This document shows, in pieces, positions 1 through 10,129 of a stretch of 64,000 bases of DNA. Source of the DNA: Holothuria scabra. Taxonomy: Eukaryota; Echinodermata; Holothuroidea; Aspidochirotida; Holothuriidae. The position numbers and the translations under genes were made by a program. Within the stretch, counting starts at the first letter, position 1. Every line of letters begins with the position of its first letter. A model generated the notes under the pieces. The model was not told where the DNA came from. It was given only the letters and a program-made list of their open reading frames with translations, and did not search any database. Location of the stretch: NCBI GenBank assembly GCA_037179385.1, contig CM074190.1, positions 7,330,284 through 7,394,283 of the forward strand, given 5' to 3'.

Positions 1-1936
1 AAATAAATAAGTTGAAAACTTTTGAAATTATTTGTTTTGGAGTTTTTCAAATAAAAATAAGCCAAATTAAATAACAAAAATGTCTAGATACTGTGGATCA
101 TAGAGCAGCCGCTTTTACCTATCACATCCACTTTAACTAATTGAAGCGTTTGCTAAGGTGCCTCAAAGGAATACAAATAAATTATTCAAAGAAGCGTTAA
201 TTAATGTAGACTCTTACCTCTGATATGTTGGCCCTCCACCTGGTTTGATAAGACGAGATTTAAATTTGAAGTAAGCTTTTGTTGTACGAGGTATATAATT
301 AAGTATTTGCACCCAAATCATTGACGTGAAAAGTAGTGACAACCCGAGGGGAAGCGGGTGACATTATGAAGAAAAAGTTCGTCCTTTCACAATCGAATAA
401 GAAGAAATCCTTCGACGAAATTGATAGCATTCCAATCAGTAATAAATCACTCTGAGCGGGTAGAATTTTGTCCTAAATTTTTTCTTCGAAGCGAGAATGT
501 TACGTTGTGATCCGAGTTTCAAAAGAAGGGAATTGCAAAGCCAAATACCAGAAATTATTCCAAGTATAGGACATGACATACTTTTATGAATATTGTAATC
601 AAAAGGGATGTTATGTCATAGCCATCCATTTCAGCTCTGCGGAGGGGGGTGCAACTAAACCGACCCCCGTCCTTTGTAATCTGATAATGTTTTAGTCAAC
701 ACTCCAACAGACCATAGATTCGGTATGGTAAACGACAGCTTGAACCAGTCAGTTCAGTGCATACTGTAATCTACTTCAATTATTATTAGTTTTATTCGGA
801 TGTGTCAAAAAGATCGATGTTAATATCGGTTCGCTCTCTTCTTAATTTGTCCTCTAAAATCAATACCACAGATTTCCATCTAAAATGTATGTTTATACCT
901 ACAAAACCATCGATAAAGATATGCATAAAACCAGTCACAACGTCACAGTGCTTAACTGGTAATTCGATTGCGTTAATTCATATACAATAGACGATATCTG
1001 TGTAATCGTGTTTTCAAAACTTGTTGGCAGTCACTGTTCTCGCAACAGGAAGCTGTCGTTGCAATAAGTGCAATACTGAAAGCGGATGATACGTTGAGAT
1101 TACTTCCACATTAAGTTGATCGCTATTTTCCCTTTGCTTCTAAATTTATCTTCTCTGAGCCTAACTAGAGCCTGGCAGTTTGGCAGTGCTACCACTGCAG
1201 TAACAGAGAGTAGTCTAATTTTAGTTCAAGTAGACAAAATTATTCCGTTCTGATTTTTTATATTTTAAGCTCGAATTTATATTCACATATATTTAAAGCA
1301 ACAATATCTCCCTCGTTTAGCCCGACTCTGCATAAATGAAAACTACAGGAAACAGAAGGGACGAGCAACCTCTAATTGTCAAATTAATTTTCGTCAAGGA
1401 ACCTTTCTCATATTTCCTAAAAATTACAGTAATAAACCCAGTCGTTTCATGAAAAATCCATTATTTAATTGGATAATGTCCACTCCATAATTCGAGAAAA
1501 TATAGAAATATGAAAAAATTTATTGCTATTCACGAAAGGAAAAATCTCCAATTTTTGGTTATTGATTTTTTTCAAATTCTCTCCGTTCTTGAGCCATCAC
1601 TTGCAATCAGACCGCTTGATCCACATTCACATGTAATTTTTTGCTAGATCTGTCTGAAAATGTTTACAAAATCCCACTCTTTTCTTCTTAGCAGGATGTT
1701 CTCAAAATAAATGTTGCTTATTTTTCTAGTCAAATCAGTCCCTTTTTACTTCTGCTAAGACCGCATGATTTTAACATGACGTCTAATGCACATTAACTAA
1801 TTTCTAACACGCTCGGTACTGTACATTGTTCCTTTCGTAGCTACGCTAACAGCGGTTCTGAAGTTTCTAAATTCATACGTGTGACGCAATGATCCTGAGA
1901 TCGTTGATACATATATAAAGTTGTTAAAGAAACTCC
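1..1936. other. Intergenic, nothing recognised
   Basis: AT-rich single-copy-looking DNA. I see no exon with splice signals, no long open frame, no terminal inverted repeats and no sequence shared with the repeat families found elsewhere in the window. Confidence 0.5.
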
Positions 1937-2412
1937 TTAAAATTTCGTCTGACGTCGCATACCACGGAGTACTGGATTAATAAGAGTTCCGCTGTTGTAG
2001 ACCTGCGCTTGGTTCAAGTACTCGTAAGTGTAATGAGACATAATAAATTCACTAATAATCAAATATGAAAACAATACCAGATACGAAGGACAAACGACCT
2101 TGGACAACCTGCTGTGCTCGGAATGCCAACATTGTAGTCCTATTCCAAGGTAGCAGAATGTAACTGGCGACACGATTGCATAAGTCGTGAGCACTTGAGG
2201 TACGCCGTCCACCAGAAGCTTGTCATACCGGACTCGTTTGGTCTCTCACCTTCTTTCGGCGGTATGATAACAAATACATTGTGATCACGGCTCTCGACTT
2301 TTGAATAATATAAGACCTTTACAAAAAATTTCCACTCGCTTGAACCCTGAATTCTTAAAATAGACCTACTTGTGCAAAAAGGTGTCGTTGCCTTGTTAAT
2401 TTGTGGCAACTG
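1937..2412 (-). pseudogene. Possible decayed class A GPCR fragment (TM5 to TM7)
   Basis: Two overlapping minus-strand frames read like one receptor broken by a frameshift near 2190-2200. The upstream frame ends in FWWTAYLK, resembling the second extracellular loop entering TM5. The downstream frame continues with a TM5-like stretch (VLTTYAIVSPVTFCYLGIG), then SRLSKVV (TM6 start), CPSYLVLFSYLI (TM6 end, where CWxPY is usual) and YNSGTLINPVLRGMRRQ (TM7), ending at a TAA at 1937-1939. The TM7 NPxxY tyrosine is replaced by Arg, and TM6 seems shortened between SKVV and CPSY. I could not find TM1-TM4 upstream. Seen: the frames and motifs. Known: class A receptors carry CWxP in TM6 and NPxxY in TM7. 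Inferred: a degenerate copy, since the frameshift and the lost Tyr would inactivate it. A chance hydrophobic open frame remains possible. Confidence 0.35.
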
Positions 2413-2886
2413 GCTCTCTCAACCATTATTTCCAAATGCTGATTTTATTGTTAATACAGACAATAGCGTTTGACTATTTCTATTATGACAAAATCACCGT
2501 AGGTTTAAGATATCCATGTTATTAGTAACCAGCAGCGTAAAGTGTAACAGTACATATATGAGTACGTACAGAAGTGTTGTACCAAACTTTGCTGTGACTT
2601 TTACACAACAAGAGCTCATTAGATCAGGTAGGACAAGTTGTCAAGCGCAGCAGAACGACTAAGTGGACTCCACGAATGATTAAAAAATTTGTCACCCGCC
2701 GCACAATAAATAGAGCGCAAAATAGTGGCGCTGTTTAGAAACTTCTTTCCGGCTCTTTGAATTGAAGCCCTTTTGCTGTTTGAAGTTTACCATACACTGA
2801 TTATAGTTAGCCTACAGTGTCTTTTCAAACTGAAAACTGACAGGTTAACATTATGTTAGATGATACGAATATTTGAAGTTTTAACT

Positions 2887-3445
2887 TAAAGGGGAAGTTT
2901 AAGCAAAAATTTAATTTTCATATGTGAAAGAGGAACAAAATCTACACAGTGTGGTGAAAGTTCCTTTCAAATCGGACATGTACTTCTTGAGATATCAGTT
3001 AATGAAGTCAGTAGATTTGTGTTCAAAAGTGAGTTTGAGGGCAGCAGAGCTTATATCACTCCCTCACATTGACAAGTAATGCTTTGTTTCCCCTTGTTTT
3101 ATCAGACTGTTGTGTTGACCTTGAAGTTAATAGGAGTATGACCTCTCTATGAGGGATGCAAAGTTTGTAAAATTTTCACGCCACCTATGCAATCACATTT
3201 TAATAATATGGGAGTGTTGCGGAGAAAATGCAGTATAAAGTTTAAAGAAAAACAAAAGACTGCCCAGTAATGTGGGGATGTGATGTGTCATATGTGCTTG
3301 ACTCAAGTTCACTTCTTGTTGAAAATGTGAAAACTTTACCTGTTCGTATCTTGGAAACCACACATCGGATTTTAATGCAAATTTCACTAAAATGCTCAGC
3401 ACCTCTCTAACATATCAAATCCTGTTGTGACCTTAAACCCATCTT
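2887..3445 (+). repeat. Interspersed repeat R1, copy 1
   Basis: About 550 bp that recurs at 20108-20610 and 28212-28742 in the same orientation. It begins at TTAAAGGGGAAGTTTAAGC. Shared blocks include TATGTGAAAGAGGAAC, GAGATATCAGT, TTATATCACT and AATGCAAAGTTTG. No terminal inverted repeat and no coding domain is visible. The repeat is transposon-like but of unknown class. Confidence 0.75.
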
Positions 3446-5193
3446 TTAATGTTCAGCATGTACAGCAGGAAGAGGGGAGTCAGTGGAAGCGAGATACGAT
3501 GGTCGTCCATAAGTGGTTATACTACATATCGTCGTCGTTTTCCATATGATAAAACTTTCCTCTTTACTCTTTGTTACGTTGTCCTTTTTTGCCTGATAAC
3601 ATCTGATCACCTCAGGGAGGGAATAAAGCTCAGTACGCACACACACAAACACTTGATAAAGTAAGATTTCACATCTGATTAATTGATTGACCTCACAAGA
3701 TATACAAAAATGCACAAATGTCACATAACATTAATAACATTCGGGGTTAGGTAACGGGCCAGTCAAGTACATGTTAATTGCTTTTCACGCAGTGTGAACA
3801 CAAAAGAAAAAGAAAAGATTCTGAGGGCACATTATAGGGTAAAAGACTCAGATATCAATTACACCCCACACCGCATTTGATTTACTAGGTTGTCTGTGTT
3901 GTATTCTTAAGAGGAAACGTGACAGCATGTTGAGTACGGTCAGTCTAAGATCACATGTTAGTACAACCATCATGTGTCAAAATGAATTGGCGTATAGCGT
4001 ACCAGATTTTTTTTTCACAAGTACCCCTATATGGCCGGACGCAATCCTTCCCAATATTCTTATCCGAATAAAAATAAGCAGTGTCGGTGCCAGAATGTCA
4101 AAACTGAGGGCGGGGGGGGGGGGGATTATTACATATGATACAGGTCATAAAAAGAGGGGATAGCATGATGTGATGTTTGGCTTTATCTGAGGGTTGTACT
4201 CGGCCACTCATCTCAAATGTGGATTTTGGATTAAGTAATAAAAATAGAGTAAGAAAATGCTGATCCTCACTGTCCAGCACAAAACTCCATTCAGCAGTTT
4301 GCAGTGAAGAGGTGAAGGATACCACTCAGATTTTGATGATCTAAAATTGGCTTCATAAAACTTATTGCCAATATCTTCTTTTGATGGAAAGAACAACTGA
4401 AACTTGTTATTGCTGAAATTAAAAATTTAAGATCCCTGTATTTTACAATTTTATCAGCTAAAAGGGAGGTTTATCTTTGAAGCCGTCATTTATTTTCTGT
4501 TTTAGTGGCGCAAACAAAATGGATTCTCCCCTTGGGTCAACGTACCCGGACTTGGGAGGGGCTTGTCGGAGGGTCTGACACCCATGATGACACTCTTCTT
4601 GCAATGGTCAGGGACAACCGACCAATTTTTACCCAGGGCACCTTGGACTCAAGTTACGTTACAAGTTCCTTCCGTTGATCAGGAGAACCTATCAGGATGT
4701 CCATTAACTTAACGTCACGTGTTGTTATTGGTTGACATGGAGCACGGGCAGGAACACATACGCGTATACCAGGTGCTGCGCGATTGCACGCATGAAGAGG
4801 GCGCAATTGAAATGATCCTTTCATTGTGATGACATTGTAAGGGCGCTTTACCAACTCTTTTGACGTCCAGCCGTTACGGCATTTGATTTGAAACACAGAA
4901 TGAGTCTGTAATCGTTTCTTTACAAGGTAGACTGCAAAACAAAGTGAGAATATACTGTGCTTGCGTTTCATTTTTTCTGTTCCCATGCAGTGCGAGAGAA
5001 GGGGTCAATATTTTCAAAAGAAAAGGTCGTGTTTGAAGACATGATAAAACAACAATAAAAAAAGACACCTTTTAATTTGAGAAGTATAACGTGAGTGGAA
5101 AATCTCTAAGATGACCAAAAAAATCCAGCTGATGGTCAATGTTCAAAGTATTTTCTTACTGGATTTTGCCATTTTGTTGTATAGATTGTATTC
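3446..5193. other. Intergenic; one poly-G run
   Basis: No gene or recognised repeat. A run of 13 G lies at 4112-4124. The short open frames on both strands at 3.4-5.0 kb have no recognisable domain or splice context. Confidence 0.5.
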
Positions 5194-5480
5194 TTAGTTA
5201 GGTTAGTTAGATGAGCTTTTACAGCTCAGCTTAGATTTGGAGTTATATAGAGTTTTACGGCCCAGTTTCCAACCTATTGGTTCAGGTCGAATCGGTAAAG
5301 CCCTTTTTTCCAGTTGTGGCTCACTGGCTTGTTTCCCTACTCCATTGCTGTGCGGAGCATCACGCACAACGGCAGTAGGTTCCATTTTTAGAGTCTTCGG
5401 TGTGACTCGACCTGGGAACAGAACCCGGGCCTTCCGCGTGAGAGGGGGATGCTCTTACCGTTACACCAAACGGGCGGTCC
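5194..5480 (-). mobile_element. tRNA-derived SINE, near full length
   Basis: Read on the minus strand, the head at 5480-5405 looks like a tRNA gene: a pol III A box (TGGTGTAACGGTAAGAG, within 5448-5470) and a B-box-like GGTTCTGTTCCCAGG (5425-5411). A tRNA-unrelated body follows, containing GGAACCTACTGCC, GGAGTAGGGAAACAAGCC and a GGGCCGTAAAA-type 3' segment, and the element ends in a CTAACTAACC tail. The same order of blocks recurs at 46776-47018 on the plus strand, and partial copies lie at 5481-5785, 9440-9652, 18236-18345, 52575-52725 and 62440-62480. No anticodon arm folds cleanly, so this is not a functional tRNA. Confidence 0.85.
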
Positions 5481-5785
5481 TTTAAAGCTCAGCAGTGGCT
5501 TAGCCAAGGATGGGGGTGGGGTCAGAACCCCCATGCCCATACCTTGCAATGAAAAAAACAAATAAAATAGCTGTTTTTTCTCTCTATCCTTAGACTTTTC
5601 TCTCAGTTTGTGCCCAACCCCCCCCCCCCATATGACAACAACCAACGCCCTCCATGGCACAATCCTGGCTACGCGCTTGCAGCTCAGTATCTAACCCATT
5701 GGTTCAAGATGGCCTTCCGCCATGGCCCCTTTTCTTCAAATGTGACTCACTGGCTTGTTTTCCCTACTCCATCCCTTGATATTCA
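5481..5785 (-). mobile_element. Second SINE copy, split by a MITE
   Basis: The segments 5481-5492 (TTTAAAGCTCAG) and 5688-5785 (TATCTAACCCATTGGTTC onward, then GTGACTCACTGGCTTG) together match the 3' body of the SINE, whose intact copies read through this point as GGCTCAGTTTCTAACC. A 187-bp MITE (5493-5679) interrupts it. The head is missing, so the copy is truncated. It directly abuts the head of the SINE at 5194-5480. Confidence 0.75.
5493..5679. mobile_element. hAT-like MITE with 8-bp target duplication
   Basis: The left end CAGTGGCTTAGCCAAGG and the right end CCTGGCTACGCGCTTG are imperfect inverted repeats of the CAGTGGCNTAGCCA type. The element is flanked by AAGCTCAG (5485-5492) and CAGCTCAG (5680-5687), which match at 7 of 8 positions. 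An 8-bp duplication and CAG-type ends are hAT hallmarks. A relative with the same ends and interior lies at 50978-51149. It has no coding capacity. Poly-C at 5619-5628 lies inside. Confidence 0.75.
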
Positions 5786-7259
5786 TTAGAGAATTCACTC
5801 CCTTGAAGCTTAGAAAAACTTTTCCTGTCCTTGAAGCCCTTGCTTCTTAAACAACTAACAAAAAGCAGCATTGTTGCAGATTGCATGGTCCAGTGACCGC
5901 CTTTTGTTGTCTGCAGTTTTCTATTGTTGTAAAATCGGTCAAGTCGTTACTCTTTAGGCCAAGTCATGACGTCCAATGTCAAGGGGCAGAATTCTCTAAT
6001 GTCTTTTTCAGCTTAGGTTATACATTATCCCGAAAGACAAGGTCGAGTTTTATTCTGGCAATATCTTAAATGATGGGCTTCGGCATGTATAGTAAGACAT
6101 CATGAGTTGACCGCCATCATGAATCGATCTCTGCCTTCCAAACGTCAGTGCAGAGTGTAGGTGCAATGTTAGAATAACTAAAAGAACTACATTTCAAGAT
6201 TGAATTCCTGCAGATAACCCAATCCAAAGAAACACCAAACTGTAGCACAACGAGAAAGACATATTAATAAGATATTAATGTAAGGTTTCATTGATTTTGG
6301 TAGATTATTTACATTTTTACGGTTACAAAGTTTGTTGAAGCATCGACTCATTATTAGCCCAGAATACAGGACAGGATTGTGGTTTCCTGAGTGCGATCTT
6401 TGACCAAGGAAACAAATAACAAAAAACTACAAATTTGATCATCTTTTCTTTTATCTTCTCAATGTCATTACTCATGTTGCATGCTCGAAACGTTACTAGT
6501 GACACTTTGTTGTCGTTACAATCTAAAGATGTAAGTGGTTTTTTTTTTTCACACAACAAAACATCACACGACTGTAGAAAATATCTGTAAAAACATTAGG
6601 AACTATGCGTGGGAAGAAATGTTTGGGCGAGGCGCGAAATAAGAATTCACGGATACTGGCCTCCTGAAGTGTTTGTGATACTACGTTAGTGAAGTGCAAC
6701 AGTGAGTTGGCGCGTGGAATGCCGAAAAGTTTTGTACTTAAGGGTCAATAGATTGTCCTTCGTCCACGTCCAGCAGAACAGTAACTTAGTTTGTTATTTA
6801 GCAGACATAATCCAGGATAGATAGAATTACTAATAGAAAGAAATATTAATTTCCTGGATTCTTTGTTTTAAAACTTAAGTGTTTATTTTTGTTTACGACA
6901 AATAAAATAATTAATGTTCTTTGGAACTGGCTTGTATTAAATCATCACGTCGAAGAAATGACAATTATCTGCACTTAAACTTAATAGTTTTTTTTCAAGT
7001 TCTCACCACGTGTTCCGATCCGCGCAAGAGATAATGCACTTCTTTCAGTTACCAGGCTCAATTCTAAACAAGAGAAACTACTGTTGAATAATTATTGTTA
7101 CAAAATCTGGACTAAACATCCAAATGATATTAAACATTCTAGGTCTTATGCAATTTTTAACACAAAGTTAAAACTCACTTGATAGACAATTACTCTGCTT
7201 AAGTTTTATGCCAAGTAGGACCCCTTTCTTTTGCCAGTTCCTTATGGCTTCAATACATG
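5786..7259. other. Intergenic, nothing recognised
   Basis: AT-rich, with no gene, repeat family member or strong inverted repeat that I could support. Confidence 0.5.
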
Positions 7260-7294
7260 CATGGAAGTACTACCTCGGAGGTAGTACTTCCATG
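7260..7294. repeat. Perfect 35-bp palindrome
   Basis: Arms CATGGAAGTACTACCTC (7260-7276) and its exact reverse complement (7278-7294) are separated by one G. In single strands it would form a perfect 17-bp hairpin with almost no loop. No transposon ends flank it. Confidence 0.9.
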
Positions 7295-9087
7295 ACACAT
7301 GTTAAGTGTTCTGTTTTCTTACTCTCTTATCCCTCTTTTCTTACTTTAGAGGTCACTAGCTATGATAAACATACACTTTTTTCTAGCTCCCTGTGTATAA
7401 CTTTACATTTCACAATGCATCTTGTTTTTATATGCAGCTTTTTTTGTAAATTTGTTTATAAACGAAATACACTGAACCAGTTATGAACTTATGACATACT
7501 ACACCAGGACCACTGTATGAGCCATCAGCGATCCATTGTTACTCCGAACTTTTGTGTTCTTCTTACAAGCTTCTAGTTATATGATTTTTACATCTTTTAT
7601 AAAGGCTAGCATCGAATATTAAAAATAAAACACGAGACCCGAAAAGTAGAAACTGATTAAATTCCACGAAACTTTGCACTCAGAAACAATTTTGTAAAGG
7701 CTTCGCTCACTTTTACTTTGTCCGGAAAGATATTTTTAAAACAAAATGATTTTATCAGCTTTGGAGGAAAACATGCTATGATTCTCCAAAGTGCAACGTT
7801 TTATGGCGTTGCCAGGAGCAAGCAAACAAAATTTTCCTGGAAAACTTTTTATTTTCTCTCGACTTCAAAAAGATAAGGTTGAAGGAAGCAACTGCTAGCG
7901 AGTTGACTTTATGTCAATATCCTGATAGAAAGGTGATTTTTACAAGTTGTACGTATATACTTAAAATGTGAGTAAAACTGTCAAAAAATTTTTAACATTT
8001 CTTGTCATAAAATGGAAATCGATGGGAGTCGTCTATTGTTTCATCGATTTAAATAAAGTTCGTAACCATGTCGATGGTAACAAAATACATTTACGAAGGA
8101 TTTTATGGAAAGTAAGAAATATACGAAGATCGCATGACCGTAAGTCGTGGGGCTCAATGAACCAAAAAGTATTTCAATTTAAAGTGACCTTGACTCCGTA
8201 AAAACAAACAGATATTTGTGGAGGGCCTGTTGTAGTAGATTTTAACTTTAAGTTTTATAAGGAACTGTTTGGGTATGAATTTAAGTTATTTCCCTTAGTC
8301 CGACCTACAGTGTATCACGGTGCCTCTTTAATTTTGCCTTTTTTTCAAGTTTCATCTGTATTTCCAAAACTCTTTCTTTCTCCCAAACTTAGTATTAGGA
8401 AGCGCTTTTCTTTTTTAGCACAGTGTAAATTTTGTAAATTTTTGTAAATCTGGGATTGTATCGACTCACGGTAAAATGTCATTGCCTTCCCTCAGCATCT
8501 TAAAAGTAAAGTTTATATTGCTTATCAGGCGTCTGAGTAAAATAAAAAACCAAGAGCGAATAGCAGTTTTTTAAAGAAATATTTTATTCCACTGCATGAC
8601 ATGTAGACATATAGAAACAAAAACATTACCCTAGGGAGCTTCTATCGGGAAACTTTACTAATCAATCGTCAAACTCACAACTTTCAAACTTTTACATCTG
8701 TAAGTCTGTCACGCAGTGCTGTGCTTCAGGTGGATTTACAAAACTAGACATGATATTAGCCAGAGAGCTGAAAAATTGTCAAAAGCAAGAAGACCTATTG
8801 GAGAAGACTTCGAATCTTTTCTCTAAGACAGACAAGGAAGGGATGAAATTATGTTTGCTTCCATGCTCAAAAGACACATCGTTATCATCGACTATTGCTT
8901 ACTCAGCTGTATATTCATTGTAGAAGTTAAATGAATGTTTGAGGGAATTTTCAAAATCAAACAATAATTCAGTCTTGGGTCCAGACTGTCATTATTTCAA
9001 ATGATGCAACTTCCGTTACTACTCTAATGTATAATGATTTCAGGAGGTGAATCTGCTGCTTAGGTTTATTGTTGAAGATAAATAGTA

Positions 9088-9090
<3 letters not shown>
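7295..9090. other. Intergenic, nothing recognised
   Basis: No domain-bearing open frame and no repeat shared with the rest of the window. Confidence 0.5.

Positions 9091-9140
<50 letters not shown>
9091..9140. repeat. (TTAG)n microsatellite
   Basis: About 12 perfect GTTA/TTAG units run directly into the CACTC element at 9141. Similar arrays lie at 14856-14948 and 15652-15699. The SINE 3' tail (CTAACTAA on its own strand) has the same unit and may have seeded these arrays. Confidence 0.95.
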
Positions 9141-9422
9141 GATAATTCACTCCAAGAAGAATAAAGATCACTCCTAAAAGAGTGAAATTCCCTCTAAACG
9201 GGCGAAGTTTCACTCTTGACGGCGTGCCCACAGTGATCACCTTAAAAAAATGTGATTATTACAGGCAGTCGTGGGGGTGAATTTTTCTTCTTCTGTAATG
9301 ACTTTCACTCTTCTTTCAGTAGATTTCACTCTTGACGGAGTGAATTAACACTTAAATGAAGTGAATTCAAACTTTTCCCTCTATTAAGGAGTGATCAAGT
9401 ACACTCTTTTGATTTAAGAGTG
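9141..9422. mobile_element. CACTC foldback element, degenerate copy
   Basis: Multiple AGTGAAATTC and TCACTCTT motifs are arranged as an imperfect palindrome, with CTTGACGGCGTGCCCACAGT in the middle. It ends in TTTGATTTAAGAGTG, matching the right end of the better copy at 12509-12911. The left terminal repeat is missing and its place is taken by the TTAG array. Confidence 0.7.
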
Positions 9423-9439
9423 TAATTTGAGTTAGATAT

Positions 9440-9652
9440 GGTTTTAGGACTCAACTTCTAACTAATTGATTTACATTGGGTCTTCCACGGCATTTTTTGC
9501 AGTTGTGAGGCATTTGCTTTGTTTTCCTCACTCCATTACTTATGCTGAACTTCGAATACAATGGCAGTATGTTCCATTTTTATAGTAAAATCTGTTGTAT
9601 GTCTAGGCCAGGAGTCGAACTCCAGACCTCCCGGCTGCAGGTCGGAGGCAAC
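9440..9652 (-). mobile_element. SINE copy with truncated head
   Basis: The SINE body (TTCTAACTAATTG, GGCATTTGCTTTGTTTTCC, CACTCCATTACT, TATGTTCCATTTTTATAG on plus) is followed by a minus-strand B box very close to consensus (GAGTTCGACTCCTGG). The A-box region is lost or altered near 9650. Confidence 0.7.
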
Positions 9653-9659
9653 TTTTCAT

Positions 9660-9890
9660 TCATGGAATATTCAAATCGTGTTTACAGGCCAAAAGTGCAA
9701 CGAAACAAGTAACAGATTCTCGTAGACGAAGACGGTATGCCTGTGAAAGATTCACCTCTGCTTCTTTTATAAGAAGAGCAAACTGTTTGAGACTTTGTTT
9801 TATACTTGGAAGAAAATTTTGTTGACAAAATCGGAGACTATAGAGGTTGCTCTGGAGCTCCTCCCCTGTCTGACAGTTGTAGATCTTCAT
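9660..9890 (-). CDS. Exon-like open stretch, unknown product
   Basis: This is a 76-codon minus-strand frame. It begins with ATG immediately after an AG (GGAATATGTAG then ATGAAGATC) and ends at a TGA just before the SINE. The predicted product is helical and polar (contains IKQSLKQFALLIKEAEVNL and ACKHDLNIP), with ordinary codon use and no long overlapping frame on the other strand. I recognise no family. It could be a terminal exon, a decayed exon or chance. Confidence 0.15.
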   Translation of the reverse strand: MKIYNCQTGEELQSNLYSLRFCQQNFLPSIKQSLKQFALLIKEAEVNLSQAYRLRLRESVTCFVALLACKHDLNIP

Positions 9891-9954
9891 CTACATATTC
9901 CGAAATAGCTCAATTCGGTGACATTCATAGATCCAAAAGGGTAACTTTGCTTGG

Positions 9955-10129
9955 TACACTCTAAAAACACTTTGGTCAACTATGCAAAAATTTACCAATT
10001 AATGGTTAGATTTGACCATAAATTAGTAAATTTTGACCAAAGTTGAGGTCGATGGTTTGACAATAGTTTGGATCAGTGCATAGTTGACTAAATCAATGGT
10101 CAATTTGACGATAGTTTTTTTGGAGTGTA
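9955..10129. mobile_element. Small MITE with CACTC termini, TA-flanked
   Basis: The ends TACACTCTAAAAA (9955 on) and TTTTTTTGGAGTGTA (to 10129) are inverted repeats. The interior keeps partial symmetry (GGTCAACTATGC near the left, GCATAGTTGACT near the right). With TA taken as the duplicated target, the termini are CACTCYAAAAA, a Tc1/mariner-style arrangement. It is 175 bp and non-coding. Confidence 0.7.

Noticed and set aside
4654..4986. 110-codon minus-strand frame
   Set aside because: Composition is unremarkable, there is no recognisable domain, and an overlapping minus-strand frame is also open in part.
7260..7294. let-7-like microRNA hairpin (GAGGTAGTA is present)
   Set aside because: The palindrome is 35 bp with a 1-nt centre, too short for a microRNA precursor, and the match to let-7 stops after nine bases.
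9091..9140. Interstitial telomere sequence
   Set aside because: The unit is TTAG, not TTAGGG or TTAGG; it matches the SINE tail unit instead.
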